Below, in pieces: positions 27,142 to 36,050 of a stretch of 64,000 nt of DNA. A program made the position numbers and the translations under genes. The notes under the pieces were generated by a model. That model did no database searches. It saw only the letters and a program-made list of their open reading frames with translations, and was not told the DNA's origin. The stretch comes from Parachlamydia sp. AcF125 (GTDB lineage: Bacteria; Chlamydiota; Chlamydiia; Chlamydiales; Parachlamydiaceae): assembly GCF_018342475.1 (NCBI RefSeq), contig NZ_JAEMUD010000001.1, positions 496,001 to 560,000 on the forward strand, in the 5' to 3' direction. How positions within the stretch are numbered: the stretch's first letter is position 1; each line of letters starts with the position of its first letter.

Positions 27142-28206
27142 TTAAATCGTTAGAGTGGCATTTTTTAAGGCTTTATGTACAAATTCTGCTCGCTTGTGGG
27201 GAATTTCTTCCTGGGGGATTTTTTCATCTCCACATTGAAATAGCAAATGAGCGCGCCGGCAGGCGAAAAACAATTCATTGAGCTTATCGACGGTAATTCC
27301 TGTGAGCCAGCCCAGATCCGTTCCCAATTTTAATAAGCTTATCGCATTCAAAGCTTCAATGGCTTCCAGTTTATAGGAGTGAACCAGAACTCCAAACGCA
27401 CGGCTCACCTTATCCATCACTTCTGGATTTTTTTGTTGATGCAGGTGCATACGGGCTGTACTTTCCTCTACGACAAGTTTAGTAATGAAAGCACGCAAAG
27501 AGGCGATCACATTTTCCTCCGTGACTCCCAGGGTATAACGGTTGCGTATGGCGAGGAGATCTCCAATAATTTCATGGGGATTCCCTTGTAGGCTAGTAAT
27601 GGTCAATGTTTCATTTCCTAAGCGGGCGAGGGTTTGATTGATTTCACCGGTTTGAATTAATGCGGACGGTTGAGCTAGAACTGTAATAGTCAATGCCGTT
27701 CCACATTGGCTCGGGTCAGCTGTTAGAAAACCAAAGTTTGGCGAAAATGCATAAGTAACCACTTTTCGCAAGGTGGTTTCTAATTTAACAAGGCGGGACC
27801 AAATTTGCTCAATTTCGCCATGGCAATCAATCCAGGTAATTTGCATGTGATCTTTAACATTGAGGGCGAGTAAAAATTCTCCGGAAGAGCCGAGGATAAA
27901 AGCTTCTCCTCCATGCGCTTGTTGGTAGCCTTCTTCAGACAAAAAATGCTCTACCAGGAATTCTTTTTCTAAAGGCCCTAATTCTTCTGAACGAATCAGA
28001 GCGGAATCTGCCAGGTGGTTAGATTGAAGAAGCTCATGGCTAACCAGAGAAATGATCTGTTTTTTCTGATCTGAGGAAAGCTTGCTAGGGAATTTAAATT
28101 TTTCAATATTTCTATTTAAGGTTGCAGTCGTAGCTAACCAAATCGTGTTGCGGTTATTGGCCCAAGGTTTGGTTTGCCGAATCAGAAAATCACTATTTTT
28201 CTTCAT
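27142..28206 (-). CDS. mcsB: McsB-type protein arginine kinase homologue with substituted active site
   Basis: The sequence aligns along its length with McsB (ATP:guanido phosphotransferase family), and the gene follows mcsA as in other bacteria. With the ATG at 28206 (GGAG seven bases upstream, 14 bp overlap with mcsA) it has 354 residues. Key residues differ from active McsB: the SSRIRLARN phosphate-binding segment is ATTATLNRN (25-33), NEEDH is NVKDH (116-120), the catalytic-Cys loop SCPTNVGTG is ADPSQCGTA (163-171), and the RGIYGEG loop is SLQGNPH (205-211). It may therefore be a pseudokinase or phosphoarginine-binding regulator. Chlamydial homologues have been annotated as arginine kinase (karG). 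Confidence 0.85.
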   Translation of the reverse strand: MKKNSDFLIRQTKPWANNRNTIWLATTATLNRNIEKFKFPSKLSSDQKKQIISLVSHELLQSNHLADSALIRSEELGPLEKEFLVEHFLSEEGYQQAHGGEAFILGSSGEFLLALNVKDHMQITWIDCHGEIEQIWSRLVKLETTLRKVVTYAFSPNFGFLTADPSQCGTALTITVLAQPSALIQTGEINQTLARLGNETLTITSLQGNPHEIIGDLLAIRNRYTLGVTEENVIASLRAFITKLVVEESTARMHLHQQKNPEVMDKVSRAFGVLVHSYKLEAIEALNAISLLKLGTDLGWLTGITVDKLNELFFACRRAHLLFQCGDEKIPQEEIPHKRAEFVHKALKNATLTI

Positions 28207-28762
28207 GTTTTTTCTCCGCATCCTTAGTAAGCTCCTTAATCTGATCGCGTAGCAGAGCTGCTTGTTCATAATCTTCTCGTTGCAAGGTTTCAGTTAGGGC
28301 TTCATTCAGAGCGAGTAAGCGCAAAGAAGAACTAATAATAGGGGCTTCTTGGGGAGTACGCCCAATATGGAAAAGGATCGATTTTTTATTACCTGCTAAG
28401 CGTGCTGGAATTTTATTAGAGGCGACCATATCTGCTAAAAGAGCTTCTCCAAAGACCTCATAACAAGTGCTACATCCCATGCGAGAGCCAATGCGAACCT
28501 CTTCCAGGGTAGTGTCGCAATTTCCGCAGGCAAGGTTGGTGCCTCCATCCCCGAGGTTTACGCCACCTTCTTTGTAGCTTTGCACCCCATAGAGTTTTTT
28601 CTTAAGCTCTGGGCAATCTGCGCACATACTAATATGGTTAATCGCGTTTCCTGAGATTTCGGTATAGCGTATTGCAATCGTTTTTTTGCATTCTGTGCAT
28701 TCTAAGGGACGCTCTGGCTCTCTATCGGGAAAGAGTGGATTCTTTTTTTCTGGCATAGTCAT
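28193..28762 (-). CDS. mcsA: McsA-like protein with four CxxC zinc knuckles and UVR domain
   Basis: Partner of McsB, 189 residues. It has four CxxC pairs (CTEC, CADC, CGNC, CSTC) that should bind two zinc ions, and a C-terminal UVR motif of the EDYEQAALLRDQIKEL type. In Bacillus McsA activates McsB and tunes the CtsR/Clp stress response. CtsR is not in this window. The stop lies inside mcsB (14 bp overlap), so the two are translationally coupled. Two near-adjacent ATGs (28762, 28756) are possible starts. Confidence 0.9.
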   Translation of the reverse strand: MTMPEKKNPLFPDREPERPLECTECKKTIAIRYTEISGNAINHISMCADCPELKKKLYGVQSYKEGGVNLGDGGTNLACGNCDTTLEEVRIGSRMGCSTCYEVFGEALLADMVASNKIPARLAGNKKSILFHIGRTPQEAPIISSSLRLLALNEALTETLQREDYEQAALLRDQIKELTKDAEKKHEEK

Positions 28763-28923
28763 TTTCCCTTTTAATGTTTATGGGTACCTATGAAAAGTAA
28801 AGCCGTTCCCCTATTAGGATTAAAAAACTCTCGGGAAGGAATCCCTGCATGGTGAGGAGAGTCAAGCTCACTATAGGAAAAAAAAAGAATAAAAGTAAAG
28901 GGAACATCGGATAGAAAGAAGAA

Positions 28924-28996
28924 TGAGTCTTGATGGACTCGAACCATCGACTCCCTCATTAAAAGTGAGGTGCTCTACCAACTGAGCTAAAGACTC
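28924..28996 (-). tRNA. tRNA-Lys (TTT anticodon)
   Basis: Minus-strand cloverleaf of 73 nt. The acceptor GAGTCTT pairs with AAGACTC, the D-arm contains AGCTCAGTTGG, the anticodon loop CTTTTAA gives UUU, and the T-loop is GTTCGAGTC. The CCA is not encoded. Confidence 0.95.
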
Positions 28997-29005
28997 ATTA
29001 TATAT

Positions 29006-29080
29006 TGACCCCAAGGGGATTCGAACCCCTGTTATCGGAATGAAAATCCGGTGTCCTAGACCTGACTAGACGATGGGGCC
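29006..29080 (-). tRNA. tRNA-Glu (TTC anticodon)
   Basis: Minus-strand cloverleaf of 75 nt, 9 bp upstream of tRNA-Lys in transcription order. The acceptor GGCCCCA pairs with TGGGGTC, the anticodon loop TTTTCAT gives UUC, and the T-loop is GTTCGAATC. The first pair of the anticodon stem is mismatched. No CCA is encoded. Confidence 0.93.
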
Positions 29081-29174
29081 AGCGGACACAGTTTTGGGCT
29101 TGTTTCACTTGGTTACTTGCCCTTAACTTAAAGAAAACTATCTTACCGGACATCCTATTTTTGCACAAGCGTTT

Positions 29175-29726
29175 TTAAATTGTCGAAATCTCTTTTTCTT
29201 TTTTCGCTGCTATTTCATCAGCTAATTTGCAATAATTATCTGTCAGATCTTGGATTTCTTTCTCTTGCTTTTTCATTTGATCTTCAGGAAGCTCCCCTGC
29301 TGCTTTCTGCTTGCGCACTAAGTCGTTTGCATCGCGGCGCAAATTGCGAATGGTCACTTTTGCTTCTTCTTGTTTTTTACGGCAAAGCTTTGCCATTTCC
29401 TTCCGAAGAGATTCATCCATGGGGGGAATTTTGAGGCGGACCGCATTTCCATCCACGATAGGCATGAAACCTAAATTGGCTCTTTCAATCGCTTTTCCAA
29501 TGGCATTAGTAGTCCCTGCATCGTAAGGAGTAATAAGCAATTGGCGAGCTTCTGGGCTATTAACAGTCGCGATATCGCGCAAACGCATTTGGCTTCCATA
29601 AACTTCCACCATAATACCATCTAGCATAGCTGGGTTGGCTTGACCTGTTCTAATTCCATTAAGATCATTTTTTAAATGTTCTAGGGCTGCTTCCATCTTT
29701 TGTTTGGTTTGTTTGACTGTACTCAT
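29175..29726 (-). CDS. frr: ribosome recycling factor
   Basis: The 183-residue protein splits post-termination ribosomes together with EF-G. Typical RRF features are an N-terminal [13 protein letters not shown] helix-to-strand turn, [23 protein letters not shown] in the middle, and the C-terminal long helix with [15 protein letters not shown]. Length is standard. It follows pyrH by 18 bp, in the same pyrH-frr order as Chlamydia, and is followed by tRNA-Glu, tRNA-Lys, mcsA and mcsB. Confidence 0.97.
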   Translation of the reverse strand: MSTVKQTKQKMEAALEHLKNDLNGIRTGQANPAMLDGIMVEVYGSQMRLRDIATVNSPEARQLLITPYDAGTTNAIGKAIERANLGFMPIVDGNAVRLKIPPMDESLRKEMAKLCRKKQEEAKVTIRNLRRDANDLVRKQKAAGELPEDQMKKQEKEIQDLTDNYCKLADEIAAKKEKEISTI

Positions 29727-29744
29727 TGCGAGTGCTCCTTAAAT

Positions 29745-30473
29745 TTAATATTCTTCGACATACGTGCCTTTTTCTATTAAAGAGGCAATGTTAATTTGAC
29801 CCCATTCCAATAGCTGCATGTTAAAAACGAGGATGGGGATATGGTTATTGCGGCACAATGCAACGGATGTAGCATCCATGACTTCCAGTTTTTCTGCAAG
29901 GAATTGCGAATAGCTAATCTTGGCATATTTTGTGGCTGTGGGGTGTTTAGTAGGATCTTTATCGTAAATCCCATCGACTTTTGTGGCTTTCAGCAAAATA
30001 TCTGCTTGGATTTCACTTGCACGCAAGGCAGCAGCTGTGTCTGTGGTAAAATAAGGGTTACCTGTTCCCCCTACAAAAATAAGAATCTTACCTGCTTTTA
30101 GTAAATGGGTGGCATTATTCCACCGGTAAGAGGAGGCAATTTGGGGACATTCAATGGCCGACATGACTTGCGATGGGCAATCAATGGATTCTAAAGCTTG
30201 TTGAAGGACAATCCCATTCATCATGGTGGCCAGCATTCCCACATGATCGGAGGGAGGGCGTGGCATTCCAAGCTTTTTTAGATTTATCCCCCGGAAAATA
30301 TTTCCCCCTCCGATCACGATCGCTAGTTCATGCTGATTATCATGAATTTTTTTTAAGGAATGTGCAATAGATTGGCAGGCTGCGTAATCAATCCCAAATT
30401 TTTGGGGGCCCATCAGAATTTCTCCGGATAGCTTTAAAAGAATGCGTTTATGCTTGTTTGCATGTATTTCCAT
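29745..30473 (-). CDS. pyrH: uridylate kinase
   Basis: Bacterial UMP kinase (amino-acid-kinase fold), phosphorylating UMP to UDP as a hexamer. The N-terminal KLSGEIL lysine motif, VIGGGNIFRG, MNGIVLQQALE, FVGGTGNPYFTTDTAAALRA and DGIYDKDP are diagnostic. The frame extends to a GTG at 30485, but the ATG at 30473 has TGGA at a suitable distance. It heads the pyrH-frr-tRNA-mcsA-mcsB block. The usual upstream partner tsf is absent here; ung lies divergently instead. Confidence 0.97.
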   Translation of the reverse strand: MEIHANKHKRILLKLSGEILMGPQKFGIDYAACQSIAHSLKKIHDNQHELAIVIGGGNIFRGINLKKLGMPRPPSDHVGMLATMMNGIVLQQALESIDCPSQVMSAIECPQIASSYRWNNATHLLKAGKILIFVGGTGNPYFTTDTAAALRASEIQADILLKATKVDGIYDKDPTKHPTATKYAKISYSQFLAEKLEVMDATSVALCRNNHIPILVFNMQLLEWGQINIASLIEKGTYVEEY

Positions 30474-30506
30474 AAGGTATTCCACTTAGTTGGTGCTGAA
30501 TGGCTG

Positions 30507-30535
30507 AGTGTAAAGCTTGTTTTGGGAATTTGCAA
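30507..30535 (-). promoter_or_regulatory. candidate promoter of pyrH-frr block
   Basis: Minus strand TTGCAA and TACACT are separated by 17 bases, about 35 bp ahead of pyrH. Both hexamers are 4/6 to the sigma-70 consensus. Confidence 0.4.
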
Positions 30536-30644
30536 GTATCGAATGGGAATATTTTGGAGGATTTAAATGTTTAATCCACTCGCTCCTTGTGTAAATTGGG
30601 AATTGTCTTTAAAATTGTCAATTAAGCTAAACACATAAACATTC

Positions 30645-31361
30645 ATGCAAGTTATGCAACCTCATTTTTCCGTTTTACCCTTTGAAATTGAATCAAGTTG
30701 GCAAAAAGCTTTAGAAGAAGAATTAAAAAAGTCTTACCTTTTAGAGCTTGCTGTCTTTTTAGAAAAAGAGCGCGCTCAAGGCGCCCAGATTTACCCTCCT
30801 AAAAATTTGGTTTTCAATGCGCTTTGGAATACGCCCTTCGATCAAGTCAAAGTAGTTATTATTGGGCAAGATCCCTACCATGGTCAGGGGCAAGCACATG
30901 GATTGAGCTTTAGTGTGCCCGAAGGAATTACACAACCTCCTTCTTTGAAAAACATTTTTAAGGAGTTGTCAGACGATCTTGGAGTTTCTCCTCCCTCACA
31001 TGGTTGTTTATTACATTGGGCTAAACAAGGAGTACTCCTGTTAAATGCGACCCTCACAGTTAGAAAAGGGGAACCTATGTCTCACGAGGGGAGGGGGTGG
31101 GAGCAATTTACCGATGCCGTCGTGAAAGCCTTGCTGATGCAAAAAAGGCCGCTGGTTTTTATCTTATGGGGCAGATGGGCTCAGAAAAAATGGGAACATT
31201 TCAAAAGTTTGCAAGATCCCAATCTACATTTAGTGCTAACAGCTGCACATCCTTCCCCCTATTCAGCTAATCAAGGATTTTTTGGATGCCGCCATTTTTC
31301 TAAGACAAATCAATGGTTAGAAAAGCACCATTTAACCCCGATTGATTGGAAAATTGTTTAA
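30645..31361 (+). CDS. ung: uracil-DNA glycosylase (family 1)
   Basis: Base-excision repair enzyme removing uracil from DNA. The 238-residue product has the family-1 motif GQDPYHGQGQAHGLSFSV with the water-activating Asp, LLLNATLTV and the intercalation-loop motif HPSPYSANQGFFGCRHF. The start at 30645 lacks a strong ribosome binding site; a second ATG three codons later is an alternative. It is divergent from pyrH. Confidence 0.97.
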   Translation: MQVMQPHFSVLPFEIESSWQKALEEELKKSYLLELAVFLEKERAQGAQIYPPKNLVFNALWNTPFDQVKVVIIGQDPYHGQGQAHGLSFSVPEGITQPPSLKNIFKELSDDLGVSPPSHGCLLHWAKQGVLLLNATLTVRKGEPMSHEGRGWEQFTDAVVKALLMQKRPLVFILWGRWAQKKWEHFKSLQDPNLHLVLTAAHPSPYSANQGFFGCRHFSKTNQWLEKHHLTPIDWKIV

Positions 31362-31428
31362 AACTCGTTCGTTTTCTTAATAGAAATTTGCTAGAATGTT
31401 TTTTTGTACTCTCTTTATTTGGAGAATG

Positions 31429-32610
31429 ATGGATATGGTTCCTTTGCAAGAATTGCCCTCTTCAGTTCGTTATTGTGCTCTTGATGGGCGTGACGTTTAT
31501 TTAGTAGGTACAGCTCATGTCTCTGCCCAAAGTGTACAGGATGTGGGGGAAACTATTGGAAAAATTCAGCCCGATACCATTTGTATTGAATTATGTCCCT
31601 CTCGCTACCAATCTCTTAATCAGCAAGATGCCTGGAAAAATATGGACCTTTTTGAAGTGGTAAGAAAAGGCAAGTCGCTTTATTTACTCGGTCATTTGAT
31701 TATGAGCGGCTTTTATCAAAGAATTGGCCAGCAACTTGGCGTAAAGCCGGGAGCTGAAATGCTTGAAGGGGCGCGTTTGGCCAAAGAACTAAATGCTGAA
31801 CTTGTTTTGGCTGACCGTTCAGTAGAAGTGACCATTAAAAGGGTGTGGAGAAGCCTAAATTTTTGGGACCAAATGAAAGCCATGGCCCATTTGCTTTCAG
31901 GTTTCTTTTTAGCGGAAGAGATCGATCAAAAATCTATCGAAGAGTTAAAAAATCCTGAAAATCTTGAGAATACTTTACAGGAATTTGCCAAAGAGTTTCC
32001 ACAAGCTAAAGAAAAGATTATCGATGAACGGGATTGGTACTTAGCAGAAAAAATTCGTACAGCTCCAGGAAAAAAAATTGTGGCTGTCGTAGGGGCAGGA
32101 CATGTGCCAGGTATCTTAAATAACGTCCATCGAGAAATTTCTTTAAAAACACTTGAAGAGGTGCCTCCTCCCTCCCAATGGCCTAAAGTTTTTAAATGGG
32201 CTTTTTCTTTGTTGCTTGTTGGCTTGGTTCTTTACGGTTTTTTCGCGGGTGCTTCAGAAAAATCCTTGCAATCGATCTATCTATGGGCGGCAAGCCATGC
32301 AGTTTTAGCAGGGGCTGGTACAGCACTTGCTTTTGGTCATCCTTTAGCTATCCTCGCTTCCTCGATAGCTGCCCCTTTTACCAGTTTAAATCCGATGATT
32401 GCAGCTGGCTGGATTGCAGGGTTGGTGCAAGCGTGGGTAAAACGCCCTACGGTTGCTGATTTAGAGAATGTTCCTGCGGCTATTACTTCTTTAAAAGGTT
32501 TTTGGACAAATCCTGTCACAAGGGTGTTATTAGTCGTGATTTTAGCGAATTTAGGAAGTTCTTTAGGCACTTTTATTACGAGTGCTTGGATCCTCTCTCA
32601 TTCAATATAA
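31429..32610 (+). CDS. TraB/PrgY family membrane protein
   Basis: About 393 residues. The N-terminal domain has the family motifs LVGTAHVS, TICIELCPSRY and VGAGHVPGI with conserved His, Glu and GxxH positions typical of TraB/TIKI-like putative metalloproteases. The C-terminal third contains three or four hydrophobic segments (about 265-285, 300-345, 370-390). Enterococcal TraB/PrgY shuts down pheromone signalling; for bacteria like this one no substrate is known. The frame is open to 31396, but GGAG at 31421 favours ATG 31429 or 31435. Confidence 0.85.
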   Translation: MDMVPLQELPSSVRYCALDGRDVYLVGTAHVSAQSVQDVGETIGKIQPDTICIELCPSRYQSLNQQDAWKNMDLFEVVRKGKSLYLLGHLIMSGFYQRIGQQLGVKPGAEMLEGARLAKELNAELVLADRSVEVTIKRVWRSLNFWDQMKAMAHLLSGFFLAEEIDQKSIEELKNPENLENTLQEFAKEFPQAKEKIIDERDWYLAEKIRTAPGKKIVAVVGAGHVPGILNNVHREISLKTLEEVPPPSQWPKVFKWAFSLLLVGLVLYGFFAGASEKSLQSIYLWAASHAVLAGAGTALAFGHPLAILASSIAAPFTSLNPMIAAGWIAGLVQAWVKRPTVADLENVPAAITSLKGFWTNPVTRVLLVVILANLGSSLGTFITSAWILSHSI

Positions 32611-32681
32611 ATAAAAACGCTTTTGTTGAATTTCGAAAAATGGGATAAGTCGAACAAGCATTCATCCACTCAGGAGGAAAC

Positions 32682-32936
32682 ATGTTTAACTTATCTACTT
32701 TCAAAATGACTATTCTCCCATTTTTTACGATCTGCGGGCTGTCCGTACAATTAGCCTATTCCGATTGCAAACTTTGCGAGAGAATTCGGGAGAAAAATGC
32801 CAAAGAAATAAACCCCTATGAATACTACGAGGATTATTTAGAAGCCCAAAAACAGGGCAAAGAAGATGCTTTTAAAGAAGACGGATTTGGTGAACAAAAA
32901 AAGCAGGAAAAAAAATCGGCAGGTCAAGGCTTATGA
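32682..32936 (+). CDS. small secreted protein with CxxC motif
   Basis: An 84-residue protein with a cleavable-looking signal peptide (hydrophobic core TILPFFTICGLSVQLAYS), then CKLCERIREK and a very charged, Lys/Glu-rich tail. CAGGAGGAA lies just upstream of the ATG. The stop overlaps the start of the following transporter by 4 bp (ATGA), so the two are translationally coupled. It may be a periplasmic accessory of that transporter; no family was recognised. Confidence 0.7.
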   Translation: MFNLSTFKMTILPFFTICGLSVQLAYSDCKLCERIREKNAKEINPYEYYEDYLEAQKQGKEDAFKEDGFGEQKKQEKKSAGQGL

Positions 32937-34195
32937 TCGCGCTTATTATTTTTGTGGTCTGCTATCTTTTCTTTATTTTTTTTCCAAATCGTAAGGCAGA
33001 AGTGGGGCTTTTAGGCTCGCTGGCTTTAATTTTTCTCAGCCAAATTTCTTGGCATACCGCCCTTTTTGAATTAGTGAATTGGAATGTGGTTGGTTTATTT
33101 TTGGGAACACTCATTTTAGCTGAGTTATTTTTGCTGTCCCGTGTGCCAGCAGTGGTATCAGAATGGCTGGTAGACCGCGCAAAAAATGTTCGCTCGGCTT
33201 TAATGGGCATTTTTATCCTCTCAAGCCTTCTTTCCATGTTTGTTGAAAATGTGGCCGTTGTCCTTCTAGTCGGGCCTGTTGCCATGACCTTATGTGAAAA
33301 ACTGAAAATTTCTGCTTTTAAACCCATGGCTTTGCTTGCCATGTTTTCTAACCTGCAAGGAACTGCCACATTAATTGGCGATCCTCCCAGCATGATAATG
33401 GGTGGGTATATGAAAATGACTTTTAACGACTTTTTTATTTACCAAGGAAAGCCCAGCATTTTTTTTATTGTGCAAGCAGGAGCTATCGGAGCTTTGGTTT
33501 ATGCTTGGTATCTTTTAAGGACTGAAGAAAAACAAGTGCGGCTAATACCGATGGAAACTGTAAGATCGTGGATTCCAGCTTTGCTACTGTTCTTTTTGGT
33601 TGCAATCTTAGCCTTAGGGTCTTTCATAGACACACAAATGGAGTGGTTGGCGGGAATTGCTGCCATGGGATTGGCCTTCATAGGGATACTTTGGCTGTGG
33701 ATGGGACCGCGATGGGCTTCTACTGAAGAAATGCTAAGAAATATCGATTGGAAAACCACTCTTTTTTTTGCAAGTTTGTTTATTTTAGTCGGGGCTGTCC
33801 AGCAAGCAGGCTGGATGGATGTTGCCGCAAAAGCCCTCTCCTCTGTTTTAGGAAAGAATAAGGCAATTCTTTTCATTGCTATTATCGGATTGTCTGCTTT
33901 TATTTCAGCTGTCGTCGATAACGTTCCCTTCCTCTTGGCAGCTATTCCTGTTGTGATGGATCTTGCCAAAATCAATCAGATCTCCCTTCCTTTTCTCATG
34001 TTTGCTCTATTAATAGGAACATGCCTTGGAGGAAACGTCACGCCTATTGGAGCCTCTGCTAACATTGTAGCTATGGGATTTTTAGAAAAAAAGGGGCAAT
34101 CAGCCAGCTTTGGTGAGTATGTTCCCATAGGGCTTAAGTTTACAACTTGTGCGCTGATTCCCGCTGCTATTGCCCTTTGGGTGATATGGGCCTAA
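32933..34195 (+). CDS. ArsB/NhaD superfamily ion transporter
   Basis: A polytopic inner-membrane protein of 420 residues with about 10-12 membrane helices. The two repeat signatures of the ion-transporter superfamily are present: NLQGTATLIGDPPSMIMGG in the first half and GNVTPIGASANIVAMG in the second. These are seen in NhaD-type Na+/H+ antiporters, ArsB and related anion permeases, so the ion is not decided by sequence. It is coupled to the secreted small protein upstream and slightly overlaps the DUF58 region downstream. Confidence 0.85.
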   Translation: MIALIIFVVCYLFFIFFPNRKAEVGLLGSLALIFLSQISWHTALFELVNWNVVGLFLGTLILAELFLLSRVPAVVSEWLVDRAKNVRSALMGIFILSSLLSMFVENVAVVLLVGPVAMTLCEKLKISAFKPMALLAMFSNLQGTATLIGDPPSMIMGGYMKMTFNDFFIYQGKPSIFFIVQAGAIGALVYAWYLLRTEEKQVRLIPMETVRSWIPALLLFFLVAILALGSFIDTQMEWLAGIAAMGLAFIGILWLWMGPRWASTEEMLRNIDWKTTLFFASLFILVGAVQQAGWMDVAAKALSSVLGKNKAILFIAIIGLSAFISAVVDNVPFLLAAIPVVMDLAKINQISLPFLMFALLIGTCLGGNVTPIGASANIVAMGFLEKKGQSASFGEYVPIGLKFTTCALIPAAIALWVIWA

Positions 34196-34197
34196 AT

Positions 34198-35064
34198 ATG
34201 GATAGAGAGCTCTTTAAAAAAATTAGACGCATTCAAATTCAAACTACGCACTTGGCAGAAGATATTTTAGCGGGTGCTTATCATTCCGCTTTCAAAGGAA
34301 AAGGAATGGAATTTGAAGAGGTGCGTGAATATCAACCCGGAGATGAAATTCGGCATATTGATTGGAATGTCACAGCTCGGATGAGCCATCTTTATGTAAA
34401 AAATTTTAAGGAAGAAAGAGAAATTACTGTGTTCCTCTTGGTGGACATTTCTGCATCCTCCAGGTTTGGCAGCCAAAACCTTTTGAAAAGCGAACTGATT
34501 GCAGAGATTGGAGCGGTTTTGGCTTTTTCAGCTAACAAAAACCAGGATCGAGTGGGCTTGATTCTTTTTTCCGATCAAGTTGAATCCTATTTATCTCCTA
34601 AAAAAGGACTTAGGCATGTTTTAAGAGTGGTGCGGGATTTATTAGTGTTTTCTCCGCAGCATTCAAAAACCGATTTAGGCGCCGCCCTTGCCTTTCTTGG
34701 AAAAGTTCAACGCAAAGCGGCTATTTGTTTTTTAATTTCTGATTTTTTGGCCACGGGTTATGAACACCAGGCAAAGTTAATTGCCCAAGGGCATGATTTG
34801 ATTTCAATTTGTGTTCAAGATCCTTTCGAGGCCCATATTCCCCCTTTAGGTTTGCTTAATATGCAAGATTTAGAGACGGAATCGGTTGCTTTAATCGATT
34901 CTAACCAACCTCAAAATCCCCTGCGTGAAAGCGCTCAAGCACATTTGAGAGATGTGCAGTTTTTTATGAAAACAATCGGTGCTGATTTTCTCTCCATTCG
35001 CACTGATCAACCCTTTATGCCTGTCTTAAGAAAGTTTTTCAAGGTTCGGGGGATGAAGCGATGA
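34198..35064 (+). CDS. DUF58 (VWA-like) protein
   Basis: About 288 residues of the DUF58 family, with the signature region HSAFKGKGMEFEEVREYQPGDEIRHIDWN and LLVDISASSRFG, a degenerate MIDAS-type metal site as in VWA proteins. These proteins usually work with MoxR AAA ATPases and Bat proteins in assembling envelope or redox complexes; no MoxR gene lies in the window. The frame is open from 34147, inside the transporter gene, and ATG 34198 fits family N-termini best (34186 is an alternative). The stop overlaps the next start (ATGA). Confidence 0.85.
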   Translation: MDRELFKKIRRIQIQTTHLAEDILAGAYHSAFKGKGMEFEEVREYQPGDEIRHIDWNVTARMSHLYVKNFKEEREITVFLLVDISASSRFGSQNLLKSELIAEIGAVLAFSANKNQDRVGLILFSDQVESYLSPKKGLRHVLRVVRDLLVFSPQHSKTDLGAALAFLGKVQRKAAICFLISDFLATGYEHQAKLIAQGHDLISICVQDPFEAHIPPLGLLNMQDLETESVALIDSNQPQNPLRESAQAHLRDVQFFMKTIGADFLSIRTDQPFMPVLRKFFKVRGMKR

Positions 35065-36050
35065 AAAGCCTAAAAACTATCCTGTTATTTTTCACCATCC
35101 AGACAATCTTTTTACAAGCCCAAAATCCTGTTTTTGAAGCCTATGTTAGCCTTTCTGCGGAAAAAATCTTTTTAGATCAAACAGTTGATATTCAATTAGA
35201 TTTGAAATTTCCTGACGGTTACCATACGGATATGGCGGTTTTGCAGGAACATCTTATGAGAAATTCAAGCTTTAATTTTTTCCCTTTTTCATTAGCTTCA
35301 GAGCCTATAACTTCGAGAAAGTCAGAACAGGGCACTATTCAAGAAACCTTCCTTTTTAGGCTTCAGCCAGAAAGCCCAGGCACCTATATGCTTTCTTTTT
35401 TAGATATTCCTTTTTATCTGGAAACCTCTCCCCAAAAAACTGTGAAGGAGATTATATCCCCTATATTTAAGCTGGAAGTGGAGATGCCCTCCTCTGCATT
35501 GAATGAAATTCAGCCCGCTTCTCCTTTACCTTTATCGGGGAAACTTCCAATCGGCCTATCACCCTCAAATACCCGAAGGACAAAGGCCTTATTTTTTTCT
35601 GCGGATTCATTAAAAAAAATGGAAGCAGAATGGAGAGCCAGACAATTTCCTTGGAAAAAAATGGGAGCGGCAATTTTAGGTCTTCTAGCTGGGTTGATTG
35701 TATGGGTGCTCACACGCGATAGGCAATTGGCCCCGCTTAAGCACCAAAAAAAAATCAAAGAATCGGCGAAAGCCTTTAAAAGTTTAGAACAAGCCCACCT
35801 GCTTGAAAAAGGACAATTGTCTTTCTTCATGGAACAACTTAGTTGGGTGCTAAAAAAATACCTTGAAGAGCAAGCCGGATTACAAGCAGAAGTTTTAACC
35901 ACAGATGAGCTAGCCACTCATGTCGCTTCTAAGGAAATTCAGAAATTTTTCTTAAAAGTGGATTTGGTAAAATTTGCTGGCTATACGCCCAGTTTGGAAG
36001 AGTGCCAACAAGCTGAAGCGCTTGTAAAGGCATGCCTTAAACAACCTTAA
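35061..36050 (+). CDS. BatD-like protein, signal peptide plus one TM
   Basis: The 329-residue protein has a signal peptide (first 20 residues), an immunoglobulin-like periplasmic region with the opening FEAYVSLSAEKIFLDQTVDIQL typical of BatD/oxygen-tolerance proteins, one membrane helix at about 205-222 and a cytoplasmic helical tail. It is coupled to DUF58 by an ATGA overlap, the usual partnership of Bat operons. The periplasmic part is shorter than in many BatD proteins. The 3' end overlaps the convergent Rsm22 gene by 14 bp. Confidence 0.7.
   Translation: MKSLKTILLFFTIQTIFLQAQNPVFEAYVSLSAEKIFLDQTVDIQLDLKFPDGYHTDMAVLQEHLMRNSSFNFFPFSLASEPITSRKSEQGTIQETFLFRLQPESPGTYMLSFLDIPFYLETSPQKTVKEIISPIFKLEVEMPSSALNEIQPASPLPLSGKLPIGLSPSNTRRTKALFFSADSLKKMEAEWRARQFPWKKMGAAILGLLAGLIVWVLTRDRQLAPLKHQKKIKESAKAFKSLEQAHLLEKGQLSFFMEQLSWVLKKYLEEQAGLQAEVLTTDELATHVASKEIQKFFLKVDLVKFAGYTPSLEECQQAEALVKACLKQP

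Noticed and set aside
31396-31428. Upstream extension of the TraB-family protein
   Set aside because: The GGAG ribosome binding site lies inside the extension, so translation most likely starts at 31429 or 31435.
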